A stretch of 64,000 bases of DNA. It comes from Pelobates cultripes (lineage: Eukaryota; Chordata; Amphibia; Anura; Pelobatidae). The position numbers and the translations under genes are program-made. Location of the stretch: the NCBI GenBank assembly GCA_933207985.1, contig OW240917.1:123020539-123084538 (forward strand), in the 5' to 3' direction. The notes under the pieces were generated by a model, which saw only the letters and a list, made by a program, of their open reading frames with translations, had not been told where the DNA came from and made no database searches. This document shows, piece by piece, positions 11,523-21,434 of this stretch. Numbering within the stretch: position 1 is the first letter of the stretch; every line of letters begins with the position of its first letter.

Positions 11523-12553
11523 TTGGCCTGCCTAATTTGTCTCTCACTTCCCTCTGGGTAGTGGTGGACTGATAATCGCTATTGGCTCTACTGGTAGAAG
11601 GGATTGCTACATTTTCAGGACAGAAATTAATCGAATGAGCTGCTGTTGAGCGTATGGCGCAGGAAGGAGTTTTGAGACCTGCAAAATGCATCAGAAACAA
11701 TTCTGTGTCTAACTGTCCCCAGTCTGTGATTGTATTGTATTGAGATGGTGATGCGACAGATCTGGATGCGAATGACTTGTGATAATCGTAAAAGGCATAG
11801 CCCCCGTACTTATATGCTAACTATCACTTTGTGTAGGTATAAGTCGAGCTCCTCTCTATGGAGGGGAAAAGCTGTACAGATCACGTCTCTGTATAGACCG
11901 AATGCCAAGACAAATTCGTGAATGTTGAGTTTCCTATTTAGTCTAGGATCTCTAGACTTCATTACTACTGACAGATCATCAAACATGTATGCCCTGTTCT
12001 CTACTACGTCTTGAGATGCTATCAGTAGTGAAGCCAAGTTAATGTCCTTTTCCTCTATTATGTCACGTCTCAGAGTCTGCTGTATGAGGTTAATAGGATT
12101 TATAATATCGGTAGCTTTTTTAGCTGGTAGAGGGTTATCGTTACCTCTAGGGTTAGGCGTGGGCTGAGCAAGAGGCACGGGAACCTCTGTGATGGTTGGA
12201 ATATTATTTGACTCCAGATTATCCAACCTATTATTAATAGTAGCTGCTGAAGAAACAAGGGAGGCCATCATGACATGCAATTCAGCCAGGCTATTTTGTA
12301 CATTAACCTCTGAACTAGGGCCAGGCCTTTCGTTATCCTCAGTAGTTTTCAACAAACAAAATAGTTCAGATTTCCTGGCTGTAGCCGGGAAGGGGATATT
12401 CCTCTTTTTGAGTTCTGAGGTGATTTTAGGGATAGTCCAGGATCGATAGCTGGAAGCTGGACTTGGAGGAATGGGTTACCTTCTCTGCGTGCCAGATCTG
12501 AGAGGGGTGCTGGTAACCGACTGATCATCTCCTTGTATAGAAGTGTTAGACAT
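11383..12553 (-). pseudogene. DIRS gag-like ORF1 with SAP-like and Cys/His motifs
   Basis: The best start is the ATG at 12553-12551 (MSNTSIQGDDQSVTS). A TAA follows after about 25 codons, and the same frame resumes past it. Next is WTIPKITSELKKRNIPFPAT, which looks like a SAP-type helix-turn-helix, then a predicted coil (SLAELHVMMASLVSS). After a frame change near 11.75 kb comes CNHFNDGGCSYSACRLLHVC, a CCCH-like cluster at the position where gag binds nucleic acid. The SAP assignment rests on pattern only. Confidence 0.65.
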
Positions 12554-12600
12554 GCTAAGGGCGTGAGGCAGATGGATTAGATTAGTATAGTACCGTAGCG

Positions 12601-13667
12601 ACCCTGCTTACTAGATTAGTGCCTTCAGGCAAAATTGTATTAGCTAGCTTATGTTGGTGACAGGTGAGGCCCTACTTGCCAAGTGGCTATGAGAGGCACT
12701 ACCTATGGTTTGGCTCGTGGGGCATTTGTGCCACTGAGGTGGGTTGTGGGGTGTTGGCCTCTCGGTGACACATAAAAGAATGTACAACCTTTTGGCCGTG
12801 ATGGGTGAGGCCCTAACTATGATTTGATGCAAGACTATAACTAAGCGTTTGGACGATTGGGCCTGAACCTCTGAATGGAAGGGCTGATTGTATGCCTTGC
12901 GGAACCACTAGACTTATAGGCGAAGAGGCCTATGGGACCATATCTAAATTGACGGGGGCGTTTACAGCTTGTCCTAACCCCACCAGGGATAAATTAGTTA
13001 ACGTACCTGATGACACAGTGTCGTACAAGGTATACTGTAGAGGAAGGAATGATCCTTACTTGAACCTAAAACATGTCATAAATTTAAGTTACTATCTAAC
13101 CTTCAGGTGAAACCTTTTAAATAGCCCCGCCAGCATAGGAGTGTATACTAACTTTATATATTGACTAAAGATAGGAGGATAACGCTTGTCTTGAAGGGAA
13201 CCAATGGAAATAAAGGGAAAGAAATGTGACCTATTTATGTCTAGTACTTGCTTACCAGAAATAAATATACAAAACGATTAGGTAAATTGGAGGCTTATCT
13301 CTTTAAGTGCTGCAAGTGCGTATAACCAAGAAGGGTCACTTGCAAGTAGTGTCAGTAATAGTACGGTCTTTAAAAGGAAAATATAAGATATTTATGGACA
13401 TCTAATTACTGTTTAGCGTATTTAAGAGCATACAAAGCACCAGACAGAATCTTATCATAACTTTTAACCTGATTAGTGGTATTTTTTTTTTGCAGTTATG
13501 CCTTTAAGGAGATCATTTAAGTAAATTTAATGACCCAAACTTCCGTTGAGTAAGGTAGTACGTTTATATTAGATCACATAAAAGAAAGAGGATGTTTTAA
13601 TATACACATAATAAACATTGACATTTAAATATCTATTTAATTGAAAACGTTCCCAGTGTTGTTTTAA
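12601..13667. other. unassigned; possible DIRS 5' leader
   Basis: No recognisable coding sequence. Position upstream of DIRS gag on the minus strand makes at least 12.6-13.5 kb a candidate leader or terminal repeat. I found no inverted copy of it beyond 8.7 kb that would prove this. Confidence 0.3.
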
Positions 13668-13784
13668 ATAGTGATGTCGCGAACATGAAATTTTCGGTTC
13701 GCGAACTTCCGCAAATGTTCGCGAACCCGGCGAACCGCCATAGACTTCAATGGGCAGGCGAATTTTAAAACACACAGGGACCTA

Positions 13785-14170
13785 CTGTCCCCCCCGGCCC
13801 CCACCCCTGAGCGGTGGGTGGGGGCCCTAATAACAATATTGTCCCCCCCCAGGCCCACCCCTGAGCGGTGGGTGTGGGCCCTAAAATTAACAATAACGGG
13901 GGGACCTATTGTCCCCCCGGCCCTCACCCCTGAGCGGTGGGTGGGGGCCCTAATAACAATAAGGGGGGGACCTATTGTCCCCCCTGGCCACCACCCCTGA
14001 GCGGTGGGTGGGGGCCATATTGATAATGAGGGGGGCGACCTACTGTCCACCCCCCCTCCGGCCCCCACCCCTGGGCGGCGGGTGGGGGCCATAAAGATAA
14101 TGAGGGGGGGGGACCTACTGTCCTCCCCCCCCAGCCCCCAACCCTGGGCTGCGGGTGGGGGCCCTAAGTA
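13785..14170. repeat. GC-rich minisatellite inside family F copy 1
   Basis: About six units built on GACCTACTGTCCCCCC then GGCCCCCACCCCTGAGCGGT then GGGTGGGGGCCCTAATAACA, about 55-65 bp each, with homopolymer length changes. Related units occur at 37950-38200 and 55560-56180. The ACCCCTGAGCGGTGGGTGGGG core is itself a short stem. Confidence 0.9.
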
Positions 14171-14280
14171 AATTTCCCCCCCCCGGTGACTAGGGGTCCC
14201 CAAGCCCCTAGTCACCCACCCCCCCAAATAAAAAGTAGTGAGGGGGGAATAAAATAACTAACCTGTAAAATAAAAGTAAA

Positions 14281-14600
14281 CTTACCATTAGACTTCTTCT
14301 TTTTTCTCTCAAATCTTCATTTTTCAGCCCCAAAAAAGGCCAAATAAAAAACCATCATAACCGTCGAACTACTAAAAAAATAATTAAAAAAATAAATAAA
14401 AAACACCCGAGCGCAAAAAAAAAACCTGCCGAAAAAGAAAAAACCAGAGCGCAAAAAAATAATCCATCTTCACCCATGGAGGGCTCCGCGCAGACTGAGC
14501 TCTGCAGGGCGGGGGAAGGCTTATAAAGCCTTGCCACACCCTGCAATTAGGCTAAGAACACTTTAATTGGTGGGTTTAAGCCAATCAGAGTGCTCTTTGT
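14281..14600 (-). promoter_or_regulatory. family F promoter / first-exon cassette, copy 1
   Basis: Minus-strand order: AGAGCACTCTGATTGGC (14600-14575, inverted CCAAT box), GGCTTTATAAGCC (14531-14519, TATA-like), a leader with AGAGCTCAGTCTG, ATGGGTGAAGATGG (ATG at 14477), and a consensus splice donor AATG|GTAAGTTT at about 14285. The same order and spacing is found in copies 2 and 3. I infer a promoter and first exon inherited from an autonomous parent; transcription has not been shown. Confidence 0.5.
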
Positions 14601-14656
14601 CATTTTACACAGCGTGGGAAAATTCCAAAGAACTTTCCCACGCTGTGTAAAATGAC
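14599..14656. repeat. perfect 23-bp inverted repeat
   Basis: GTCATTTTACACAGCGTGGGAAA (14599-14621) is exactly complementary to 14634-14656 across a 12-bp spacer. Imperfect complementarity continues outward to the CCAAT/ATTGG boxes, giving arms of about 45 bp. Confidence 0.92.
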
Positions 14657-14815
14657 ACAGCACTGTGATTGGATGGCTTGAAAGCCATTGTATGCTGTAT
14701 CAGTTCCACAGATGGATTCGGCCCAAACAGGGAGAGTCTCTCCCTAACAATCCTGGTCTTTTCATCACCAGCTGTCATCGGAGCTTCTGCCATGGTGAAG
14801 CTTTGATCCAGTTCA

Positions 14816-15646
14816 GTGAATTCTGCAATCAGCTCCCTCCTAGGCCGGTTGCTTGCATTCCCACCTCAGCTTTATTCCAGACTTTTTCTCACTCCGACAG
14901 CATCAGGGGAATGGAGAACGATTTTGGACCTTCACAAATTAAACAAAAGTCTGTATGTGAGAAAATTCAAGATGGAATCAGTAAGTTCCATTATAAAAGT
15001 CATCTCCCCAGGTGACTGGTTAATCTCCATAGACCTTTGAGACGCTTACTTTCACGTTCCTATTGCTCCACCAAACCAGAAGTTCCTGAGATTTGCGATT
15101 CAACATCAGCATTTTCAGTTTCGAGCCCTTACCTTTGGCCTGAGCACAGCTCCCAGGACTTTCTCAAAGATCCTGGTTGCCTTAATAGCATATATCCGTC
15201 TGGAAGGCATCTCAATATTCCATTATCTCGACGACATCTTGATTCTCTCACACAGCAGAGATATTCTCCTTCTTCATCGAGATCGGGTTCTTTTAATTCT
15301 TCAAAAATTTGGATGGTTGGTAAACCTCAAGAAGTGTCAGCTTCCCCCCTCTCAAGTTATGATATACTTAGGGGCAAGATTTGACACAGTCACAAGTCTC
15401 CCTATCCTTGGACAGGGGGCTTTGTATTCAATCAAAGATCCTTCGTCTTCTGCCTCTGAACTCCAACCTGGCCCGGGAATTTATGAACCTTCTCGGAAGT
15501 TTGTCCTCTACAATAGGCCTTACGAGATGGGCCCAGTGGCATATGAGAATTCCACAAGAAGGGTTTCTATCCAAGTTTGCGAACAAGGATCTGAATCAAG
15601 CAATCTCTATCATCAGAGATCAAGAAGGAACTGGCATGGTGGCTGA
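14816..15646 (+). pseudogene. DIRS lineage 2 reverse transcriptase
   Basis: One frame runs through RTILDLHKLNKSLYVRKF, SIDL (stop) DAYFHVPIA (motif A), FRALTFGLSTAPRTFSKIL (motif B) and HYLDDILILSHS (motif C). The only nonsense codon in this stretch is TGA at 15038-15040, between Leu and the catalytic Asp of motif A. Both motif C Asp residues are intact. After about 15.4 kb the reading moves to other frames, so there is also a frameshift before RNase H. Confidence 0.87.
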
Positions 15647-16242
15647 TGAACGAGAATCTATATCAAGGGTATCCTCTGAACCATGTCCCTTGGGTTACTC
15701 TCACGACAGATGCATGCCAATCAGGTTGTGGAGCTCATTTGGGCCTTCATGTTCAGGGGCAGTGGGAAAACAAACAATATCTTCTATCCTCGAATGTTTT
15801 TGAGTTGCAAGCAGTCTTCCAGGCTCTTCTGCACTTTCCTTGTCTGAAACAAAGTTGGGTGAGAGTAAGGATAGACAATACCTCTGCAGTTCCTTACTTC
15901 AATCATCAGGGGGGTACAAAGAGCAAACGCTTAATGAAAGTGTTGACCCCACTTATGTCCTGGTCAGAGAAGAATTTGAAGGGGATCAAGGCAGTTTACC
16001 TACCGGGAAAGAACACTCAAGTGGCGGATTTCTTAAGCCGAGTAAACCTGGATCCCACAGAATGGGAGTTAGCCCCTCTGGCATTCCAAAGCATAGTCCA
16101 GAAGTGGGGTTTTCCTCAGGTAGATCTGATGGCCACAGTGAAGAATTGCAAAGTGGAAAGGTTCTTCTCGCGTTACTTTGACAGAAGACCAGGATACTCT
16201 CTGTTGCAAGTGGAAGTTCCATCTGGGGTATATTTTTCCTAA
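15646..16242 (+). pseudogene. DIRS lineage 2 RNase H
   Basis: A 198-codon segment with the RNase H landmarks: VTLTTDACQSGCGAHL (first Asp), SSNVFELQAVFQAL (Glu), VRIDNTSAVPYFNHQGG (second Asp) and KNTQVADFLSRV (last Asp). The tail PQVDLMATVKNCKVERFFSR is the usual linker to the recombinase. It would degrade the RNA strand after reverse transcription. Confidence 0.87.
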
Positions 16243-16399
16243 GAAGGATCCTGCAGGAGCAAGCGACAATTCTGGCAGTGATTCCCTTCTGGCCCAGGCG
16301 GCCTTGGTTTCTCCTGCTGCAGAAACTCTCTCAGGACATTCCTCTGAAATTCCCAGACCAACTCAGTCTCCTACAACAAGGTCCGATCTCTCACCCATC

Positions 16400-17446
16400 T
16401 CCTCAGTCTCTCAATTTCAGGGCTTGGAAATTGAGAAGCAACGTCTCTCCAGCAAAGGCTTCTCTTCTTCAGTAATTTATACTCTTCTGAATGCCAGGAA
16501 GAAATCCACTTCATCGGCTTACTATCGTATTTGGGACATCTTCTGTAGCTGGTGTTTGGCACATAATATTTCTCCTTTGTCTCCCAGTATCTGTGACGTC
16601 CTTCAATTTTTACAGCATGGTTTTGACAAGTGTTTGAGTCTCAGCTCCCTAAAAGTGCATACTTCAGCGATCTCTGCTCTGTTAGATGGGAAATTGGCAT
16701 TTGATCCAGATATTGCTAGATTTTTTCAAGCCATTCTCAAGCTTCGCCCTCCGGTACGGTCTTGCTCCCCTCCTTGGGATTTACCTCTGGTTTTAAAGAC
16801 CTTATCTTATCCTCTGTTTGAGCCCTTGGAGAGAGTTTCTATACTTACTCTTACATTCAAAACCATTCTGTTGGTTGCCTTGACCTCAGATTGAAGAATC
16901 TCCGAGCTAAGCGCTTTCTTCTGTGAATCTCCCTTTTTGATTCTTCAGGAAGACCAAGTGATCCTTCGTACGATTCCAGCTTTCAGACCTAAGGTGGTTT
17001 CTGCTCTCCATATGAATCAGGACATCATTTTGCCAGCCTTTTTCCCTCATCGGAAGAAGAGAAATGGCATTGTTTGGATCTGGTGCGCTGTTTATCTACA
17101 TACCTGAACCGGACTTCAGATAAGGAAGACATCCAGACTGTTCATTATTCCTTCAGGTTACAAGAAGGGTCAAGCTGCTTCTTTGTCTCATATTGGCCGA
17201 TGGATCATCTCAGCCATTAGTCAGGCCTACACAGCCTTGAGAGTTCCTGTCCCTCAAGGCCTTAGAGCTCATTCTACCAGATCCTTGGCCGCTTCTTGGG
17301 CAGCTGCAGCCAACATTTCTGCGGATTGCATTTGTTCGGCAGCAACATGGTCCTCCTTCTACACGTTTATCAATCACTATCAGTTGGATATAGTGCGTTC
17401 ATCTACCACAGAATTTGGTAGAAGTGTCCTCTCTGCTGCCTTATAG
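16400..17446 (+). pseudogene. DIRS lineage 2 tyrosine recombinase
   Basis: Core-binding part: SAYYRIWDIFCSWCLAHN to SSLKVHTSAISALLDGK. The catalytic part follows after a stop at 16892-16894 just before RISELSAFF; the nearest Arg is the first catalytic one. Then LRAHSTRSLAASWAAAANIS (HxxR box), CSAATWSSFYTFINHY (candidate Tyr) and the usual C-terminus GRSVLSAAL. A frameshift lies in 16.9-17.18 kb. The catalytic H, R and Y are present. Confidence 0.85.
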
Positions 17447-17572
17447 TTTATGAATCAATAAATCGTATTTGCATGGATTTTTGCGTTGTGGTTATTATTC
17501 TCCCTCCCTTACTCCTTTCAGCTTGGGTATAACCCATACGTAGTGCTGCCATGGATATATCCGGGGAAAAAC

Positions 17573-18178
17573 AGAAAATTTAGGTGGCTGATGGTCTCCT
17601 GTGGGATCTCCTCCCAGACCGGGACTAAAGCATCTGCCAACTCCTGGACAGTCTGTGGTGCAACGTGACGTTGGTGGATGGAGCGAGACATGATGTCCCA
17701 GATGTGCTCAATTGGATTCAGGTCTGGGAAACGGGCGGGCCAGTCCATAGCATCAATGCCTTCGTCTTGCAGGAACTGCTGACACACTCCAGCCACATGA
17801 GGTCTAGTATTGTCTTGCATTAGGAGGAACCCAGGGCCAACTGCACCAGCATATGGTCTCACAAGGGGTCTGAGGATCTCATCTCGGTATCTAATGGCGG
17901 ACAGGCTACCTCAGGTGAGCACATGGAGGGCTGTGCGGCCCCCCAAAGAAATGCCACCCACACCATTACTGACCCACTGCCAAACCGGTCATGCCGGAGG
18001 ATGTTGCAGGCAGCAGAACATTCTCCACGGCGTCTCCAGACTCTGTCATGTCTGTCACATGTGCTCAGTGTGAAACTGCTTTAATCTGTGAAGAGCACAA
18101 GGCGCCAGTGGCGAATTTGCCAATCTTGGTGTTTTCTGGCAAATGCCAAACATCCTGCATGGTGTTGGGCTGTAAACG
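17573..18178 (-). pseudogene. Tc1/mariner transposase fragment, DD34E type
   Basis: The C-terminal half of a Tc1-family transposase on the minus strand. FLLMQDNTRPHVAGVCQQFL carries the second catalytic Asp; PARFPDLNPIEHIWDIMSRS carries the Glu, with 34 residues between them. Further upstream on the minus strand a degraded GGISLGGRTALHVL-like stretch appears with frame changes (17.87-18.0 kb). The N-terminal DNA-binding part is missing, so this is a truncated relic attached to the DIRS terminus. Confidence 0.88.
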
Positions 18179-18367
18179 TACTCCATACGGTTTCGCTGCC
18201 GGCTAGCACTGTACCGTAGACACTTCCTGGAGGCAGAGCTTATGGGACAATACTAAGATATTGTTGGTTGCAGGAGCACACCTTGGGCTATTTATTGCTT
18301 CCATAAGCTCCGCCTCCAGGAAGTGTCTACGGTACAGTGCTAGCCTGCAGAGAAACCGTATGCAGTA
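18179..18367. mobile_element. foldback (palindromic) element
   Basis: Left arm 18179-18246 and right arm 18299-18367 are near-perfect reverse complements around a loop of about 50 bp. Both contain GCTAGCACTGTACCGTAGAC and CTTCCTGGAGGC(A/G)GAGCTTA. The arms differ at a handful of positions. A folded single strand would form a hairpin of about 68 bp. Confidence 0.85.
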
Positions 18368-19020
18368 CGTTCCAGAGAAGGACTGAGGGAGCAAAGTGAC
18401 ACCACTTGGGTGATTTTTAAAATTGTGAAGATTTACTGAAAATAAAAGAGTTTTCTTTCAACTTGCTGCCGTCTTGTGAGCCTGGGCTTTATATACGAAG
18501 CGGATAAAGTTAGAGCAGACTTCTCTGCTCTCCACTTGTGAGTTCAATAATATATATTGTTTCCACAGCACAATTTGTAATACTGTGTTACACTATGTAT
18601 TTGTATTTGTTTTTTATACACATGTACATATAAATTGGAGCAACCAGATCCAAGGTATATACAGTGGGGTATTGTAAGTGCTCCGTTTTTTTACTTATTC
18701 TCTCTCTATATATTTTTTTACTATAACACTGGTATATCAGTGGCATTTGCACTTGTTTGCACTTACATTAGTGTATGTAACAGCAACACACTTATAAAAT
18801 AGAGTATTGGTTTAAGCACCAGAGTGTTCTTAAAGGAATATTGCACATTTTTTGTCTTAAAGACATAGCGCACCCATTTTTCTGTATTACTGTATTTTTA
18901 GTGTTTTATGGGCTATTGCACTTTATAAGGGAGCTGCTTAATAGGTTTAAACGTTTTTCTCAGGATTTTAGACGTGTATTGAGCGCCATTTATTGTTTTT
19001 TTCTTTGGTCTTATATTTTT
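18368..19020. other. unassigned
   Basis: AT-rich sequence with no coding potential. AAAATAAAAGAG at about 18437 and CACATTTTTTGTCTTAAAG near 18845 have the look of transposon subterminal sequence, but I cannot assign them. Confidence 0.3.
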
Positions 19021-19565
19021 AACCCTTAGGGGTTAAATTTATTTAATTAATTAATTTTAAATATTTTAAAATGATATATCTAGCAAGCTGGGGTGTGGTG
19101 AAGTTAGTGCGGAATTCGGGAATTTGATGTTAGTTTAGCTAGGGGTTAACAGTAAAAAAGTTTTTTTTTTTTAAGTTTTCAAACATTTAAAAAAGTAAAA
19201 GAAAAATGTTTAGAAACATTTAAAAAAAAAGTTTAAAAAATCCCACCCCCGTTTACCCAGTCCTAATAAAAATTAACCTCTTCCCTGCCAGTTGATCACT
19301 GCCTACAGTAATCAAAATACAAATCACAGTATTGTGATCATTTTTTTTTTTTTACCCTCAGGGATTTCATTTATTTAATAAATTAATTTAAATAGTTTAA
19401 AAATATATATTTAGCTAGCTGGGGTGGGTGGGAGTTAGTGGGAAATTGAGGAATTTACTGTTAAGTTAGTTAGGGGTTAGCAGTAAAAAGAAAGTTTATA
19501 AAAAAAAATTAAAGTGTAAAAAAGTTTAAAAACATTTAATAAGTAAAAAAAAAAGTTTGAAAACG
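19020..19565. repeat. two diverged direct repeats, about 200 bp each
   Basis: The segment from about 19024 (TTAGGGGTTAAATTTATTTA, then AGCTGGGGTG, ending TTAGGGGTTAACAG then TAAAAAAG) recurs from about 19360 (TCAGGGATTTCATTTATTTA, AGCTGGGGTG, TTAGGGGTTAGCAG then TAAAAAG). The spacer is about 120 bp. Both ends resemble subterminal sequence of frog DNA transposons; the family is not determined. Confidence 0.7.
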
Positions 19566-20000
19566 TAACAACATACATTACAAAAATGTTGGTTACCTCT
19601 ATACCTGGAACAAACTTGTGAAAAAAAATGATCCCACGCTAAGTGTCAAAATATGTCTTTGAAATACTACAGGGTGTATTCGTTAAAAAAATGGTATGCG
19701 TTTGTGGAATAGTTTGAATAACCAACCAGCTAAACTACTCCAAAATGGAACATGGACACAGCGTAAAAATTTAAAGTTTGAAAAACTTCAGCATCCACAA
19801 AGGCATACAATGGGGGTATCGTTCTACTCAGCAGATGTAGCTGAACACAATATGGGGTTCTGTACAGGAATAGCACACACCAAAACCTTGTTATATGTGC
19901 ATATGCCAAAATGAAGAAAAAACACAATTTTACTCAAATATTTAGCAGAGATTGGTGATGAAATAGCTATGTAAAAAAAGTGTCAAAATAACCATAGGTA
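19566..20000. mobile_element. DNA-transposon-like fragment, family undetermined
   Basis: Contains GGGGGTATCGTTCTACTCAG, AGATGTAGCTGAACACAATA and TGGGGTTCTGTACAGGAATA, a segment I associate with widely dispersed frog and fish repeats. No transposase motif is visible. Confidence 0.4.
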
Positions 20001-20017
20001 AATAGCTTGTGATGTCT

Positions 20018-20019
20018 AC

Positions 20020-20051
<32 letters not shown>

Positions 20052-20090
20052 CACACACACACACACACACATATATACACACACACACGT
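20018..20090. repeat. (TA)n(CA)n microsatellite
   Basis: TA tract followed by ACACAC tracts. Confidence 0.93.
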
Positions 20091-20521
20091 TTGTGTGGAA
20101 AAAAAATTTTTGTGATGCTACTAAACTTACGAGACAAACATACCAACTTCTAAAATTGTATTTTGTGACCTGTAACTTTCACAATAAGCTGAAATCCTAT
20201 ACATATTATGCACTCTATAAATCAAGACACATAAATTTTTTTATTTTGAATTACTTTTCCTAAGCTGGGCATATTATGCACACGTGATTATTGCCTAAAC
20301 TGGAAAAAAAATAAAAATAATAATAATAATAATTAATTAGTTTTTATTTCCCATTTTTTTTTATTTATGTATGCATATGTTATATCAAATTAAAGCCCTT
20401 TTTGCCCTCTAAAACACGATATATAATATGTAATGGTGCAATTAATGAGAGAGATGCAAATTGCAGTTGAACACAAACAGCAAAAAATGCAAACATTGCT
20501 TGTGTCCTTAAGAGTAAAAAA
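20091..20521. other. unassigned AT-rich sequence
   Basis: Includes an (AAT)n run near 20310-20330. No coding signal. Confidence 0.35.
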
Positions 20522-21180
20522 CAAGGAAAAGAAAAAGTTACCTGCGCTCTCTCCTTAATCCCTATGTATATTTAGACAAATGGAGGTAATTTGGTTGCTG
20601 CTGGCCATTGGAGGGAATGCCCCCCCCTGCCAACGTCAAGGCAGACCCCCGTAAAGTGGGTCCTACACTGACCCTTCAACCTGCTTCCTTGAGCTTCTGG
20701 CAAAGATATCTCTAATGAGACAAAGAGGGGTATTTTTTATATACACCCCTATATACTTATTAACCCTTAATAGGGAACACATGGGATGGGCGGCAGCATT
20801 GTAAGGCTGTGTGATACAAAGTAAATACAAATACAAAAAGATAAGTCCTGTGCTCACTCCCATCACTACTGGGCCAGCAGCAATGACTACAATACACATC
20901 AGCCCCAATATAGAGTAAAAACCAAAGAAAAGAAAAAGTTACCTGCGCTCTCTCCTTAATCCCTATGTATATTTAGACAAATGGAGGTCATTTAGTTGCT
21001 CCAATGACCTCCATTTGTCTAAATACACATAGGGATTAAGGAGAGAGCGCAGGTAACTTTTTCTTTTCTTTGGTTTTTACTCTATATTGGGGCTGATGTG
21101 TATTGTAGTCATTGCTGCCGGCCCAGTAGTGATGGGAGTGAACACAGGACTTATCTTTTTGTATTTGTCCTTAAGGGTAA
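20522..21180. repeat. repeat family G: one direct duplication plus a large inverted copy
   Basis: AAAGTTACCTGCGCTCTCTC then TTAATCCCTATGTATATTTA occurs at 20535 and again at 20935 in the same orientation. It then appears inverted at about 21008-21065. The arms 20877-20994 and 21003-21130 are about 120-bp near-perfect reverse complements with a loop of under 10 bp. A related, diverged family member is tandemly duplicated at 47615-48260. No ORF. Confidence 0.85.
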
Positions 21181-21434
21181 GACAAGCTTCTGAGGCTGTG
21201 TCCTTAAGGGGTTAAACACCTGAACTAAACAAACAAAATAAATAATTGGGGTATCCAAGCAGTGTATTTATCTAAACAGTTCCAATTAATATTACATGTG
21301 TACTGATATAACTATTAAAATATGCAGTAATTGGGTTGTGGCTTGCAGAGCAACAACCCAGAAGTGTCTGTGTGGAGCTCCACTGAAGTTCCAGAAACCA
21401 GCAACTAAAACGGCAGAAAAACAAACTTACCGAG
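21181..21434. other. unassigned
   Basis: No coding signal before the ORF1 relic. GTCCTTAAGGGGTTAAAC near 21200 resembles a DNA-transposon end. Confidence 0.3.

Larger units (their letters stand above)
8700..12600 (-). mobile_element. DIRS-order (tyrosine recombinase) retrotransposon relic, lineage 1
   Basis: On the minus strand the order is gag (12553-11383), RT and RNase H (11522-9795) and tyrosine recombinase (9591-8857). That is the expected DIRS layout, without a DDE integrase. Frameshifts occur at about 10.66 kb and between RNase H and recombinase, plus a stop early in gag. The recombinase type (HSFRIGAATAAS, GRWKSSAY) differs from the DIRS copies at 14.8 and 51.4 kb, so at least two lineages have populated this locus. 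Terminal repeats were not located; the 5' leader probably lies in 12.6-13.5 kb. Confidence 0.85.
13668..14700 (-). mobile_element. family F non-autonomous transposon, copy 1
   Basis: It begins AGTGATGTCGCGAACATG with nested GTTCGCGAAC palindromes, continues into a GC-rich minisatellite (13785-14170), then a segment that reads on the minus strand as CCAAT/TATA, short leader and splice donor, and ends in a large inverted repeat at 14.57-14.69 kb. The same modules recur at 37.54-38.2 kb and 55.56-56.37 kb in the other orientation and, degraded, at 3.0-3.8 kb. No transposase is present. Confidence 0.7.
14701..17572 (+). mobile_element. DIRS-order retrotransposon relic, lineage 2 (plus copy)
   Basis: 5'-truncated: it starts in the RT region beside family F and has no gag. 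RT, RNase H and tyrosine recombinase follow in order to 17446. At 17517-17572, CTTGGGTATAACCCATACGT then GTGCTGCCATGGATATATCC matches the reverse complement of 51635-51690 next to the 51.4-kb copy, so it belongs to the terminal or internal complementary region of the same family. A Tc1 fragment abuts the right end. Confidence 0.85.

Noticed and set aside
13664..14227. 187-codon Gly/Pro/Arg-rich minus frame
   Set aside because: Reads through the GC-rich minisatellite of family F; the repeated peptide follows the DNA unit.
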